Origin: Bryobacterales bacterium
Lineage (GTDB): Bacteria; Acidobacteriota; Terriglobia; Bryobacterales; Bryobacteraceae
Assembly (NCBI GenBank): GCA_019261985.1
Contig: JAFAQY010000138.1
Span: 1 to 64,000 of the forward strand
Direction: 5' to 3'
Length of the DNA: 64,000 nt
In this document: piece by piece, positions 25,035 through 33,992 of the stretch
How the letters are laid out: each line of letters begins with the position of its first letter
How positions within the stretch are numbered: position 1 is the stretch's first letter
The notes under the pieces: model-generated
Database searches by the model: none
Told to the model about the DNA's origin: nothing
The model's input: only the letters and a program-made list of their open reading frames with translations
Translations under genes and position numbers: made by a program

Positions 25035-25574
25035 TTACGCCGGGCTTACGTCTTGGTCCGCGAATGCCAGCTTAATCGCATAATCGCGGATATCCTCCGG
25101 CCAGCTCGCGACGATCGTGCTGAAGCGTCGCCAATCGTATGCGAAAAGCGCGCGCAGCGCTTCTTCGAATCCGGGCAGGTTGCCCGCCGTCGCTGACATA
25201 AAACGAAATGCGGCCTCTTGTGCCGCCCGAACGCGATCCCGGTCTCCGCTCACTCGGCGCGCTTGCTCCACCAGCTTCCGTAAAGCGACGGACGCCCCGC
25301 CGGGCTGCGAATTCAGCCAGTCCCAATGCCGGGGCAATAGCGTGACCTCTCTGGCGATAACACCCAGCCGCGGCCGCCCCCTGGCACGCGATTCACTTTT
25401 TTCGCGGTCCCTCGCGGCCTCTTCCTGTACTCGCACGTCGACATCGACTTGCCCGCCCGTCGCGTCGTCAAAAACGAGAACTTCCCCCTGCGGCCGATTT
25501 CGTAGGAAAACAGCCAGTTCCGCGAGGGTTCCCCCGCCGACCTTCTGCAATCCGTGGAAGGCCGTATAGCTCAT
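25035..25574 (-). CDS. DUF2239 family protein
   Basis: A 179-residue cytosolic protein with the DUF2239 pattern: FDDATGGQVDVDVR, GRPRLGVIAREVTLLPRHWDWLNSQPGGASVALRKLVEQAR, and a C-terminal helical part. No catalytic residues can be named and the function is unknown. It stands alone, 74 bp upstream of the hydrolase on the same strand. Confidence 0.85.
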   Translation of the reverse strand: MSYTAFHGLQKVGGGTLAELAVFLRNRPQGEVLVFDDATGGQVDVDVRVQEEAARDREKSESRARGRPRLGVIAREVTLLPRHWDWLNSQPGGASVALRKLVEQARRVSGDRDRVRAAQEAAFRFMSATAGNLPGFEEALRALFAYDWRRFSTIVASWPEDIRDYAIKLAFADQDVSPA

Positions 25575-25627
25575 AGACTAAATATACCCGGATATAAATC
25601 GCCTGTCAATATCATCCGGGTAAAAAA

Positions 25628-25679
25628 GTGGGGCAGGCTGCCAGCCCGGCTGCCAGCCTGCGGCGGACTTCAGTCCGCC
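25628..25679. repeat. Intergenic hairpin repeat with internal duplication, copy H
   Basis: GGCAGGCTGCCAGCC is partly duplicated (GGCTGCCAGCC occurs twice), then GGCGGACTTCAGTCCGCC as in copy B. It lies between galE and the DUF2239 gene. Confidence 0.85.
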
Positions 25680-25701
25680 ATCTCCTCTGAATTGGAGGAA
25701 C

Positions 25702-26694
25702 CTACCCTCGGGCCAGCGCGGCGTGCTGCTCCTGCCAGCGCCATGCCGTCCCCAGAATGTTGTCCAGCGACGAGCGGGTGGGTTTCCATCCCAGCACTTC
25801 CCCTGCGCGACCCGCGGCGGCGACCAACAGGGGAGGATCTCCGGGCCTGCGCGGCTGCTGGACCACCGGTACTGGATGGCCGATCACTTTTTCGGCTGCG
25901 ATTAGAATCTCTTTCACCGAATATCCGTGACCGGTGCCGAGATTTAGCGTGGCGTTTGATCCCCCGCGTTCCAGATAATGCAAAGCCTTCACGTGTGCCT
26001 CCGCAAGATCGGTCACGTGGACATAGTCGCGGATACAGGTTCCGTCGGGCGTCGGGTAATCGTCGCCGAAAATCGGACAGGGGTCGCGGGCGCCCTGCGC
26101 GGCCTGCAGCAGGCATGGAATCAAGTGCGTCTCGGGGTAATGATCCTCGCCGGTTTCTCCGTCCGGGTCGCCACCCGCCGCGTTGAAGTAGCGCAGCGCG
26201 ATGTATTGAAGTCCGTGGCAGACCCCTTCCCAGTGCAGGATTTTCTCCACCATCAGCTTTGAGTCGCCATACGCGTTTAACGGGACGGTCGGGCTCGATT
26301 CTTCAATCGGAATGATCTCGGGAATGCCGTAGACGCCGGCGGTGGAAGAAAAAACGATTTTGCCGACCCCCGCCGCGCGCATTGCATTCAGCAATGACAG
26401 CGATCCAACAACGTTGTTGTGGAAGTAGACCTCGGGCGTCTGCATGGATTCGCCGACGGCGATGAGAGCGGCAAAGTGAAGAACCGCTTCTATGCGGTTT
26501 TCCTCCATGACACGCCTGAGCCGCTCGGTGTCATGCAGGTCGCCCTCGATCAGCGGACCCCATCGAACCGCCCAGCGGTGTCCGCGGCTCAGATTGTCAT
26601 ATATAAAGACGTTGTACCCCGCGCGGGCCAGCTCCTTCGAGGTATGCGACCCGATATAGCCGGCGCCTCCGGTCACGAGAACGTTGGGTGACAT
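25702..26694 (-). CDS. galE: UDP-glucose 4-epimerase
   Basis: A 330-residue short-chain epimerase interconverting UDP-glucose and UDP-galactose. The NAD site is VLVTGGAGYIGSH near the N-terminus; the catalytic Tyr-Lys pair is in YGDSKLMVEK, with a Ser/Thr-rich FSSTAGVYG before it. The sections HFAALIAVGESMQTPEVYFHNNV (in parts), RYFNAAGGDPDGETGE and IRDYVHVTDLAEAH are all typical of GalE. Full length. It supplies UDP-sugars for surface glycans and galactose use. Confidence 0.93.
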   Translation of the reverse strand: MSPNVLVTGGAGYIGSHTSKELARAGYNVFIYDNLSRGHRWAVRWGPLIEGDLHDTERLRRVMEENRIEAVLHFAALIAVGESMQTPEVYFHNNVVGSLSLLNAMRAAGVGKIVFSSTAGVYGIPEIIPIEESSPTVPLNAYGDSKLMVEKILHWEGVCHGLQYIALRYFNAAGGDPDGETGEDHYPETHLIPCLLQAAQGARDPCPIFGDDYPTPDGTCIRDYVHVTDLAEAHVKALHYLERGGSNATLNLGTGHGYSVKEILIAAEKVIGHPVPVVQQPRRPGDPPLLVAAAGRAGEVLGWKPTRSSLDNILGTAWRWQEQHAALARG

Positions 26695-26780
26695 GAATTC
26701 TAAAGGATACCAACGGAGAGGAGCAAAAGCGTGCGGCGCAACGCCGGACGCATGGGTGACTGAAGAGCTTTAGCGGTCAA

Positions 26781-26862
26781 CCGTCAGCGATCAGCTTTCG
26801 ACATGAAAACTGATGGCTGGTAGCTGAAAGCTGATAGCTGACAGCTGATAGCTGACAGCTCT
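26781..26862. repeat. AGCTGATAGCTGACAGCT tandem repeat, copy 1
   Basis: A low-complexity array of AGCTGATAGCTGACAGCT-like units between galE and the sigma factor gene. Two further arrays occur at 36468-36562 and 38758-38830. Each unit is nearly self-complementary through AGCT. Confidence 0.8.
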
Positions 26863-26865
26863 TAA

Positions 26866-27327
26866 CTACGCTGCCGTCGGCGCGAGCCGCGACCGCAATC
26901 CTTGCCGGATACGCAGCATGCGTACGCGGATGCCCGTCGAGGTGATCCCTTCGTTCTTCGCGATCTCCTCAGCCGAGTAGCCTTCCAGGCTCCGCTCGAG
27001 CAAATCCCGATCGCGAGGCGAGCATTGTTCCAGCAGCCGCCGCACATCGATGGACTCCAGGTTCATCATGTATGGAGTGTCCACCTTGTCGATCGGCACG
27101 GGCTGCTTCAGGCGGAATCTCGCCCTGAACAGGTTGCGGGCAATCGAGTTCACCCAGACTCCTACCAACCCCGGATCGCGGAGTTGCTCGCGGTATTCCC
27201 ACCCGCGCACCCAAGCGGCCTGGGCGATCTCTTCGGCTTCGTCTATCGCGGCTCCTCGGGAAAGCAGGAAACGCTTTGTGGCTGGAAAACCATTTTCGAA
27301 TGCTTGAGCGTATTGACTACGTTTCAT
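26866..27327 (-). CDS. ECF-type RNA polymerase sigma factor
   Basis: A 153-residue sigma-70-like protein. Region 2 is seen in DEAEEIAQAAWVRGWEYREQLRDPGLVGVWVNSIARNLFRARFR, and region 4 in CSPRDRDLLERSLEGYSAEEIAKNEGITSTGIRVRMLRIRQGLRSRL (helix-turn-helix). There is no anti-sigma gene next to it, and no extra domain. The stop lies only 4 bp from the AGCT-type repeat array. Target promoters are unknown. Confidence 0.85.
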   Translation of the reverse strand: MKRSQYAQAFENGFPATKRFLLSRGAAIDEAEEIAQAAWVRGWEYREQLRDPGLVGVWVNSIARNLFRARFRLKQPVPIDKVDTPYMMNLESIDVRRLLEQCSPRDRDLLERSLEGYSAEEIAKNEGITSTGIRVRMLRIRQGLRSRLAPTAA

Positions 27328-27487
27328 CGCTTTTCAGAAAAGCATCCTCCCTTCCACACGAATTTGTTCTTTGGCTTTAGTATTTTGCAGCCCAAATCGG
27401 GCAATAGCCTGATGGAAAAAATTACAGCGAAGAACGGTATTGCGCATGCGTTTGCAGTCCACCTGCGTTAGATTAGTTGGAGTCGAT

Positions 27488-29959
27488 ATGGCTGTGTGCT
27501 CACGTCTGTTTATTGTCTCGTTCGTGATTACGCCGGCGACGATGTTTGCCCAACCGTACCTGAACACGCAACTTTCGCCCGAAGCGCGCGCCGCGGATCT
27601 GGTTTCGCGCCTCACGCTGGAGGAGAAAGCGGCGCAAATGCAGAACGCCGCGCCGGCCATTCCGAGGCTCGGCATCCCGGCATATGACTGGTGGAATGAA
27701 GCGCTGCACGGAGTCGCGCGCGCCGGCCAGGCGACTGTTTTTCCGCAGGCGATCGCGCTCGCGGCGACCTGGGATACGGATCTAATGCATCGGGTCGCGG
27801 ACGTGATCTCGACGGAGGCCCGGGCGAAGTACAACGAGGCCATCCGTAATAACGATCGCAGCCGCTATCATGGCCTGACGTTTTGGTCCCCCAACATCAA
27901 TATCTTTCGCGATCCGCGCTGGGGCCGCGGACAGGAGACCTACGGCGAAGATCCCTATTTGACCGGGCGCATGGCCGTGGCTTTCATCACCGGTTTGCAA
28001 GGCAACGATCCCCGCTATTACAAGGTCGCGGCCACCGCAAAGCATTTCGCCGTGCACAGCGGGCCTGAACCGGCGCGCCATCAATTCGACGCTCGCGTCA
28101 GTGAGCGCGATTTGCGCAGCACCTACTTACCTGCGTTTCGCGCCAGTGTCGTCGAAGCCAAAGTTGAGTCCATTATGTGCGCCTACAACAGCGTGAACGG
28201 CGAGCCGGCATGCGCCAATACCGAGCTGCTGCAGAAGATTCTTCGCGGAGAGTGGGGCTTCAAAGGCCACGTAGTCAGCGATTGCGGCGCAATCGACGAT
28301 ATTTTCCGCGGCCACAAATTTAAGGCCACGTCCGCGGAGGCATCGGCCATTGCCGTCAAAACCGGAACGGACGTTACCTGCACCTTCACCAACGATTACA
28401 AATCGCTCCCGGAGGCCGTGCAAAAAGGGCTCATCACCGAAGCGGAAATCGACCGCTCCTTGCAACGCTTGTTTGTGGCGCGAATCAAGCTCGGCATGTT
28501 CGATCCGCCGGACCGCGTGCCGTATTCGAAAATTCCGTATTCCGAGGTGGATTCGGCGGAGCACCGGAAACTGGCGCTTGAGGCCGCGCGCAAGTCCATC
28601 GTCCTGTTAAAGAACGATCGCGGGATTCTGCCGCTCGCGTCGTCGGTGCGCAAAATCGCGGTGATCGGTCCGTCGGCGGACGATCAGGACGCTTTGCTCG
28701 GAAACTACAACGGCTTTTCGTCCAAGCATGTGGCGCCGCTCGAAGGCATTCAAAATCAGTTTAAGGGTAAAGCTGAAGTTCGCTTCGCTCAAGGTAGCCC
28801 TTATGCGGAGGGGCAGACGGGATTCATTCCCGCGTCGGCGCTGGCTCCGGGCCTGACGGCGGAGTACTTCGATAACGCCGATTTTCAGGGGCAGCCGAAG
28901 CTGACGCGAACTGAGCCGCGGCCCGATCCGCGGGCTGAATATGCCGATCCAGGGGTAGCCGCCATTGTGCGCCGGCAAAGCTTCTCCGTCCGCTGGACCG
29001 GCGCGTTAAAGCCGGCGCGCAGCGGCGCATATTCCATCGCTACGTCAGGTGGCCGCATTTTTGTCGATGATAACGAGGTGGGCCAGTCGCCGCTGATGCT
29101 CGAAGCCGGGCGCGCATATAAGCTGCGTATCGAGTTTCGCGGCGCGGCGCCGGGGATGCCGGTTCGCTTGCGGTGGTCTTTGCCGGAAGCCGGCTGGCTT
29201 GCCGAGGCCGTCGATACGGTGAAAGAATCCGATGTCGCGATCGCCTTTTTGGGATTGAACCCGAATCTTGAAGGCGAGGAAATGCGCGTGAACATACCCG
29301 GTTTTTCCGGCGGCGATCGTACGGATTTGAATCTGCCCGCTCCGCAGCAACGGTTGCTGAAATCGGCCGTTGAAACCGGCAAGCCTGTCATTGTTGTCCT
29401 GACGAGCGGAAGCGCTGTCGCGGCCAACTACGCCGCCGAGCACGCGGCCGCGCTGCTCGAATCCTGGTACAACGGCGAGGAGGCCGGGACTGCTATCGCG
29501 GAAACGCTCGCGGGAATCAACAACCCGTCCGGCCGCCTGCCCGTCACGTTTTATAAGGGGATTGAGCAACTGCCTTCCTTCGAAGATTATTCGATGACCG
29601 GCCGGACTTACCGCTATTTCAAAGGCGAGCCGCTGTTTGGATTCGGCTTCGGTCTGAGTTATTCGAATTTTGAGTACAAGGTGAGAGAGGCCGTCCGCGG
29701 CGCCGATAATCTCCGCGTTACCGTTCGCGTCAAAAACACCTCGACTCGCGAAGCAGATGAAGTAGTGCAGTTTTATTTGGAGGGTGAAAACGATTCGATT
29801 CGCGAGCTGCGCGGCTTTCAACGTGTCCATCTCAAGCCGGGCGAAACTCGCCTGGTTCGATTTATTGTTGGCGATCTTCCAAAACACAAGGTACGCTGGA
29901 GCGTGGGCGGAGGACAACCTTCGGCCTCCGTTCCGCACGTGGTGGGAGGACCGCTATAA
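27488..29959 (+). CDS. Secreted GH3 beta-glycosidase with inserted PA14 domain
   Basis: An 823-residue GH3 enzyme of the beta-glucosidase/beta-xylosidase type. A signal peptide ends near FAQPYLN. GH3 N-domain: FWSPNINIFRDPRWGRGQETYGEDP, KHFAVHSGPEPAR and the nucleophile Asp265 in VVSDCGAIDDI. A PA14-type carbohydrate-binding insert (about 455-580; LTAEYFDNADFQG, SVRWTGAL, GRIFVDDNEV) interrupts the C-domain, and a fibronectin-like domain closes the protein. With a xylose-isomerase-like gene and a symporter downstream, beta-xylosidase activity is likely but inferred. Start at 27488 gives the signal peptide. Confidence 0.9.
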   Translation: MAVCSRLFIVSFVITPATMFAQPYLNTQLSPEARAADLVSRLTLEEKAAQMQNAAPAIPRLGIPAYDWWNEALHGVARAGQATVFPQAIALAATWDTDLMHRVADVISTEARAKYNEAIRNNDRSRYHGLTFWSPNINIFRDPRWGRGQETYGEDPYLTGRMAVAFITGLQGNDPRYYKVAATAKHFAVHSGPEPARHQFDARVSERDLRSTYLPAFRASVVEAKVESIMCAYNSVNGEPACANTELLQKILRGEWGFKGHVVSDCGAIDDIFRGHKFKATSAEASAIAVKTGTDVTCTFTNDYKSLPEAVQKGLITEAEIDRSLQRLFVARIKLGMFDPPDRVPYSKIPYSEVDSAEHRKLALEAARKSIVLLKNDRGILPLASSVRKIAVIGPSADDQDALLGNYNGFSSKHVAPLEGIQNQFKGKAEVRFAQGSPYAEGQTGFIPASALAPGLTAEYFDNADFQGQPKLTRTEPRPDPRAEYADPGVAAIVRRQSFSVRWTGALKPARSGAYSIATSGGRIFVDDNEVGQSPLMLEAGRAYKLRIEFRGAAPGMPVRLRWSLPEAGWLAEAVDTVKESDVAIAFLGLNPNLEGEEMRVNIPGFSGGDRTDLNLPAPQQRLLKSAVETGKPVIVVLTSGSAVAANYAAEHAAALLESWYNGEEAGTAIAETLAGINNPSGRLPVTFYKGIEQLPSFEDYSMTGRTYRYFKGEPLFGFGFGLSYSNFEYKVREAVRGADNLRVTVRVKNTSTREADEVVQFYLEGENDSIRELRGFQRVHLKPGETRLVRFIVGDLPKHKVRWSVGGGQPSASVPHVVGGPL

Positions 29960-29991
29960 AACCCGTTCCTGAAAACCAACAGCAAGCGCTC

Positions 29992-31194
29992 GTGTCGCGC
30001 CTGATGCAGGCGTGCGGCGGCTCATACAATCGGGAAACCAGGCACAAATACTACATTTCCGGCCCGCAGTGGGCAGCCGCCTACACCGGCCACGCTCTCT
30101 TCCATGCGCCCACTCGGCCTGAGATCGGCTTCGGAGAAGTCATGCGCAAATACGGCGAGATCGGTATCCGTTACTGGACCACGCACGATACGGATGTGAT
30201 CCCTACCGATGCGCTCGGCACGGAGCGGCAAACGGAAATCGTCAACCGCATCAAAGCCGCGCTGGCCGCCAACGATATGCAGTGCTCGATGGTCACGGCC
30301 GAGACGTTCCATCACGCAGTGTGGGCGGCAAGTCCCGCGGCCGAATCCCCGGAGGTCCGCGAGTATGCGAAGTTCAGGTTGCGCAACACGGTGGATATCG
30401 GGCACGACCTCGGTGCGACCTTCGCGGTGTATTGGCCTGGATCGCTTGGCTATTACGTGCAGGGCGCGATCGATGAGCTCGCAACGCTGCGCTGGTATGC
30501 CGAAGGACTGAACGCCGCTTGTGACCGGGACCTCGAGATCGCCAAAAAGCTGGGACGCCCGCCGCTTAAGCATTGCCTGGAAGCAAAGCCCTTCGAGCCT
30601 CAAGCCGAGATCCTGCTGCCGACTAGCGACGCCATGCTCGCGTTCATCGGCTCGGGCCTGCTTACGCATCCAGAGATGGTTGGGTTGAATCCCGAATATC
30701 TGCATGAGCTGATGTGGGGGGCGGCCCCGCGGGCCGCGCTGGCGCGAGCGCTGCTCGCGGGCAAGCTGTTTCACTTCGACATAAACGACGGCTATCGTTT
30801 GAAGCACGACGTGGATATTGGGGTCGCGCTCGTCAATCCGCTCGATTGGCTGAACGTGCTCGTGCTGCTGCGGACGCACGGCTACAACGGCCCGTTCAAT
30901 TTGGACTACAAGCCGCCGCGCACTACCAGCCAGTTTGGGGTTTTCGAGGTCAGCTTCCCGACCGCCGTCGATCGCTTCATCACATTGTGGGAGATGGCGG
31001 GTGAAGTTTCTTGCGATCCGATAATTCAACAAGCGACCGGCGCATTGAAAGCAGGCGGCGGCGTCGCCGATCCGCGGGATGCCGGCGCTGTGGCTCGCGC
31101 GAACCGGGAGTTGCTGACGCTGCACGAGCTAATCGCTCACCGGTTATTCCAAATCCTGATAGGCCAGCATCGAGGAAGGACGTTTCTATGGTAG
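29992..31194 (+). CDS. Xylose-isomerase-like TIM-barrel protein
   Basis: About 400 residues. Segments align by eye with class I xylose isomerase: THDTDVIP with His65 and Asp68 at the catalytic His/Asp place, AETFHHAVWAA, the metal-ligand region CLEAKPFEPQAEILLPT, VGLNPEYLHELMW and KLFHFDINDGYRLKHDVDIG. All acidic ligands seem kept. It would turn D-xylose (or a similar aldose) into the ketose in the cytosol. Start is GTG at 29992 or ATG at 30004. It lies 32 bp after the GH3 gene and before the symporter. It is divergent enough that another aldose, such as rhamnose or lyxose, is possible. Confidence 0.8.
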   Translation: MSRLMQACGGSYNRETRHKYYISGPQWAAAYTGHALFHAPTRPEIGFGEVMRKYGEIGIRYWTTHDTDVIPTDALGTERQTEIVNRIKAALAANDMQCSMVTAETFHHAVWAASPAAESPEVREYAKFRLRNTVDIGHDLGATFAVYWPGSLGYYVQGAIDELATLRWYAEGLNAACDRDLEIAKKLGRPPLKHCLEAKPFEPQAEILLPTSDAMLAFIGSGLLTHPEMVGLNPEYLHELMWGAAPRAALARALLAGKLFHFDINDGYRLKHDVDIGVALVNPLDWLNVLVLLRTHGYNGPFNLDYKPPRTTSQFGVFEVSFPTAVDRFITLWEMAGEVSCDPIIQQATGALKAGGGVADPRDAGAVARANRELLTLHELIAHRLFQILIGQHRGRTFLW

Positions 31195-31263
31195 GACAAG
31201 CTTCAGCTTGTCCCCGACACGCTTCAGCTTGTCCTACATTGGACAAGGTAAACCTTGTCCTAC
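31191..31263. repeat. Intergenic hairpin repeats with GACAAG modules, copy I
   Basis: Three modules in tandem: GGACAAGCTTCAGCTTGTCC, then a partial CGCTTCAGCTTGTCC, then GGACAAGGTAAACCTTGTCC. Same CTTCAG-type centre as copy D but with a GTAGGACAAG outer stem. It begins within the last codon region of the xylose-isomerase-like gene and ends 4 bp before the symporter start. Confidence 0.85.
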
Positions 31264-31267
31264 TTTT

Positions 31268-32941
31268 ATGAACATCATCGCCCTAAAATCCGTCGATCTC
31301 GCGATCATCGCGTTGTACTTCGTCGCGGTGCTGGCAATCGGGTTCTACTTAAAGCGCTTCGCCACCAGCGGACAGGATTTCTTTCTCGCGGGGCGCGAGA
31401 TGACGGCGTGGGTGGCGGGCTTGAGTTTTCTTTCCGCGAACCTTGGCTCGCTCGAATTGCTGGGATGGGCCGGCTCGGCCTATCAGTACGGAATTCTCGC
31501 CGCGCACTGGTATTGGATTGGCGCGATTCCCGCGATGGTCTTTCTGGGCATCGTGATGATGCCGTTTTATTACATTTCAAAAACCCACTCCGTTCCGGGA
31601 TATCTTCAGCTTCGGTTTGGGAATGGAGCAAGCGGTCTCAGCGCCATCACCTTTGCGGTGATGACCATCCTCATGTCCGGCGTAAACATGTACGCGATGG
31701 CGGTGGTGATGAAGGTGATGCTCGGCTGGAATATTCATTTCAGCATCTGGGTGTCTTCGCTGACTGTCGGAATCTATGTCGCGGCCGGCGGCCTTTACTC
31801 CGCGATCTTCAATGAGGTGCTGCAATTCTTTCTGATCTGGTTCGGCGCGCTGCTGATTCCGGTTTTCGGATTGATCGAAACCGGCGGATGGAGCGGCATG
31901 GTCGCTCGGATTCAAAGCAATTTCCCAGGGCAGGATTTCACGCACCTATGGTCCACACTCGGTAATGCGCAAGATAACCCAATGGGGATGCACTGGACCG
32001 GCATCGTTTTCGGGCTCGGCGCGGTGCTTTCGATGGGGTATTGGACCACGGACTTCCTGGTGGTTCAGCGAGTGCTCTCGGCCAAAGACATCCGCTCGGC
32101 GAAAATGGCGCCGATCATCGGATCCTTCTTCAAAATGGCCGTGCCGCTAATCGTGATCTTGCCCGGCGTGCTGGGCCTCGCGGTGCTGCCGGAGAAGTTG
32201 GTTCCCGAGAGCGCGCTGCAAGCCGGCCAACACAGCTACAACGAGGTATTGCCCCTGATGCTTGCGCGCTACATGGGGCCTGGCCTGCTCGGGCTTGGAG
32301 TTACCGCGCTGGTCGCGGGTTTTATGGCGGGCATGGCGGGGAACGTCAGTGCGTTCGCCACCGTCTGGACCTACGATATCTATCGCCCCTATATTCGCCG
32401 GCAGGCGGCCGATGCGCACTACGTCTCCATGGGCCGCTGGTGCACCGTTATCGGACTGTTCATCAGCATCGCGACGGCCTACGTTGCGATGGGATTCGCG
32501 AGCATCATGGACTATGTCCAGGCGCTGTTCAGTTTTTTCATCGCGCCGCTGTTTGGGACCGTGCTGCTGGGAATGCTATGGAAGCGCGCGACGGGCCCGG
32601 GCGGATTTTGGGGCTTGCTGGCGGGCGTGGGTTCCTCAGTCGCGATGTTTTTCTGGGTGAAGCTCAACCCGGGAGCGCTGGCGATCATTGCTTTGTCGGA
32701 CCATGCCAAGCCCTTGGCGGAAGACATGTACCGCGCGCTGTGGTCGTGTTTGATCAACGTGATCGTGACCGTGGTGGTAAGTCTTGCGACTCAGCCGAAA
32801 CCTCTATCGGAACTGAAGGGCCTTGTGATGGGCGTGACCGATATTCCGAAGGAGCAAAACGTCCCGTTGCTTCACAAACCGGCATTCTGGGCAGCCGTAT
32901 CGATCGCGATTCTGGCGATCCTACAATGGATCTTCTGGTAA
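31268..32941 (+). CDS. Sodium:solute symporter (SSS family), probably sugar
   Basis: A 557-residue integral membrane transporter with about 13-14 helices. SSS marks include FFLAGREMTAWVAGLSFLSANLG in helix 2, WAGSAYQYG, GGLYSAIFNEVLQFFLIW and the region around GYWTTDFLVVQRVLSAKD typical of SGLT-like carriers. It would take up sugar with sodium. Its place right after the xylose-isomerase-like gene suggests pentose uptake (inference). The ATG at 31268 was chosen because upstream codons translate the hairpin repeat. Confidence 0.9.
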   Translation: MNIIALKSVDLAIIALYFVAVLAIGFYLKRFATSGQDFFLAGREMTAWVAGLSFLSANLGSLELLGWAGSAYQYGILAAHWYWIGAIPAMVFLGIVMMPFYYISKTHSVPGYLQLRFGNGASGLSAITFAVMTILMSGVNMYAMAVVMKVMLGWNIHFSIWVSSLTVGIYVAAGGLYSAIFNEVLQFFLIWFGALLIPVFGLIETGGWSGMVARIQSNFPGQDFTHLWSTLGNAQDNPMGMHWTGIVFGLGAVLSMGYWTTDFLVVQRVLSAKDIRSAKMAPIIGSFFKMAVPLIVILPGVLGLAVLPEKLVPESALQAGQHSYNEVLPLMLARYMGPGLLGLGVTALVAGFMAGMAGNVSAFATVWTYDIYRPYIRRQAADAHYVSMGRWCTVIGLFISIATAYVAMGFASIMDYVQALFSFFIAPLFGTVLLGMLWKRATGPGGFWGLLAGVGSSVAMFFWVKLNPGALAIIALSDHAKPLAEDMYRALWSCLINVIVTVVVSLATQPKPLSELKGLVMGVTDIPKEQNVPLLHKPAFWAAVSIAILAILQWIFW

Positions 32942-32942
32942 T

Positions 32943-33146
32943 ATGCAACGGCATTTGATTCCGGTCTGGTTTTTCGTAGGGTTGCTGCTCGCCGTGTATG
33001 GCGTGCTGATCGCAGCGAGCGGCATCGCAGAGCTAGGCCAGCCTGCGAAAACCGTCCTCGCCGAGCTGCACGCGCCGGTTTGGTGGGGCGCATTGCTCGC
33101 GGTGGTCGGCGGAATCTACTGCGTGGTCTTTCGTCCGCGAGGGTGA
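32943..33146 (+). CDS. Small two-helix membrane protein
   Basis: A 67-residue protein with two hydrophobic segments (about 6-27 and 44-62), starting 1 bp after the symporter stop. A small membrane partner next to an SSS transporter is common, and a role in the transport or stability of that protein is possible, but nothing in the sequence proves it. Confidence 0.72.
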   Translation: MQRHLIPVWFFVGLLLAVYGVLIAASGIAELGQPAKTVLAELHAPVWWGALLAVVGGIYCVVFRPRG

Positions 33147-33167
33147 TAACAATAAGGAGGTTGGCAC

Positions 33168-33965
33168 ATGCATGTGCGCGCCCTATCGCCGGCCATCGTG
33201 ATAACAGCACTCGCCGCGAATGCCCAATGGTTGCATTATCCGACCCCCGGCATTCCCCGGCTGCCGAATGGGATGCCGAACTTTACCGCGCCGGCTCCGC
33301 GAACGTCCGATGGGAAACCGGATCTCTCCGGAATTTGGGGGTGGGAAGACAACCGCGCCTGTCCGCCGGAAGGCTGCGCGGACCAGAAGATCGGACAGGA
33401 GTTCATCAATATCGGCTGGCGCCTGAAGGGCGGCCTGCCTTATCAACCGTGGGCGGCAGAGCTGGTAAAGAAGCGCAGAGCTGAAAACAGCAAAGACGAT
33501 CCGCAGTCGCGGTGCTTGCCGCGCGGCGCAGTGCGCATGCTGACGGACGCCACGCTCAAGAAGATCGTTCAAGTTCCCGGCGAGGTCGTGATCATTTCCG
33601 AACGGAACGCGACGTTCCGGCAGATTTTTACCGATAACCGGCCATTGCCCGCGGATCCGAATCCGGCGTGGAATGGCTATTCGTCCGGGCACTGGGAAGG
33701 CGACGCCCTGATCGTTCAAACGACCGGTTTCCGCGACGATTCCTGGCTCGATTCCGGCGGCAGCCCATTAACTGAAGCCGGCAAAGTCACCGAGAAATTC
33801 CGGCGGACGGACTTCGGACATCTGGAAATTGAGATAACCGTAGACGATCCGAAAGCCTACACGGCTCCGTGGACGATCACGCTGCATCAGCCGGTTATCG
33901 TAGACACGGAATTGCTGGATTATATTTGTTCGGAGAACGAGCGCGATTCGCGACACTTCAAATGA
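33168..33965 (+). CDS. Secreted acidobacterial-type hypothetical protein
   Basis: A 265-residue exported protein with a short signal sequence (ALSPAIVITALAANA) and no domain I can name with certainty. The block APRTSDGKPDLSGIW near the N-terminus, FRQIFTDNRPLPADPNPAWNGYSSGHWEGDALIVQT (in parts) and FGHLEIEITVDDPKAYTAPW are a pattern I recall from many Acidobacteria and Bryobacter hypotheticals. It has four cysteines (CPPEGC, RCLP, YICSE). A good Shine-Dalgarno (AAGGAGG) precedes the start. It is 27 bp upstream of the rhodanese gene. Confidence 0.75.
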   Translation: MHVRALSPAIVITALAANAQWLHYPTPGIPRLPNGMPNFTAPAPRTSDGKPDLSGIWGWEDNRACPPEGCADQKIGQEFINIGWRLKGGLPYQPWAAELVKKRRAENSKDDPQSRCLPRGAVRMLTDATLKKIVQVPGEVVIISERNATFRQIFTDNRPLPADPNPAWNGYSSGHWEGDALIVQTTGFRDDSWLDSGGSPLTEAGKVTEKFRRTDFGHLEIEITVDDPKAYTAPWTITLHQPVIVDTELLDYICSENERDSRHFK

Positions 33966-33992
33966 GTGTAAAAAACGAAGGGAGGTAGGAAG

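Noticed and set aside
25160-25175. TTCGAATCC as a tRNA T-loop
   Set aside because: It lies within the DUF2239 coding region and no cloverleaf can be built around it.
26781-26862. CRISPR array
   Set aside because: Units are too short, contiguous and degenerate, with no spacers and no cas genes nearby.
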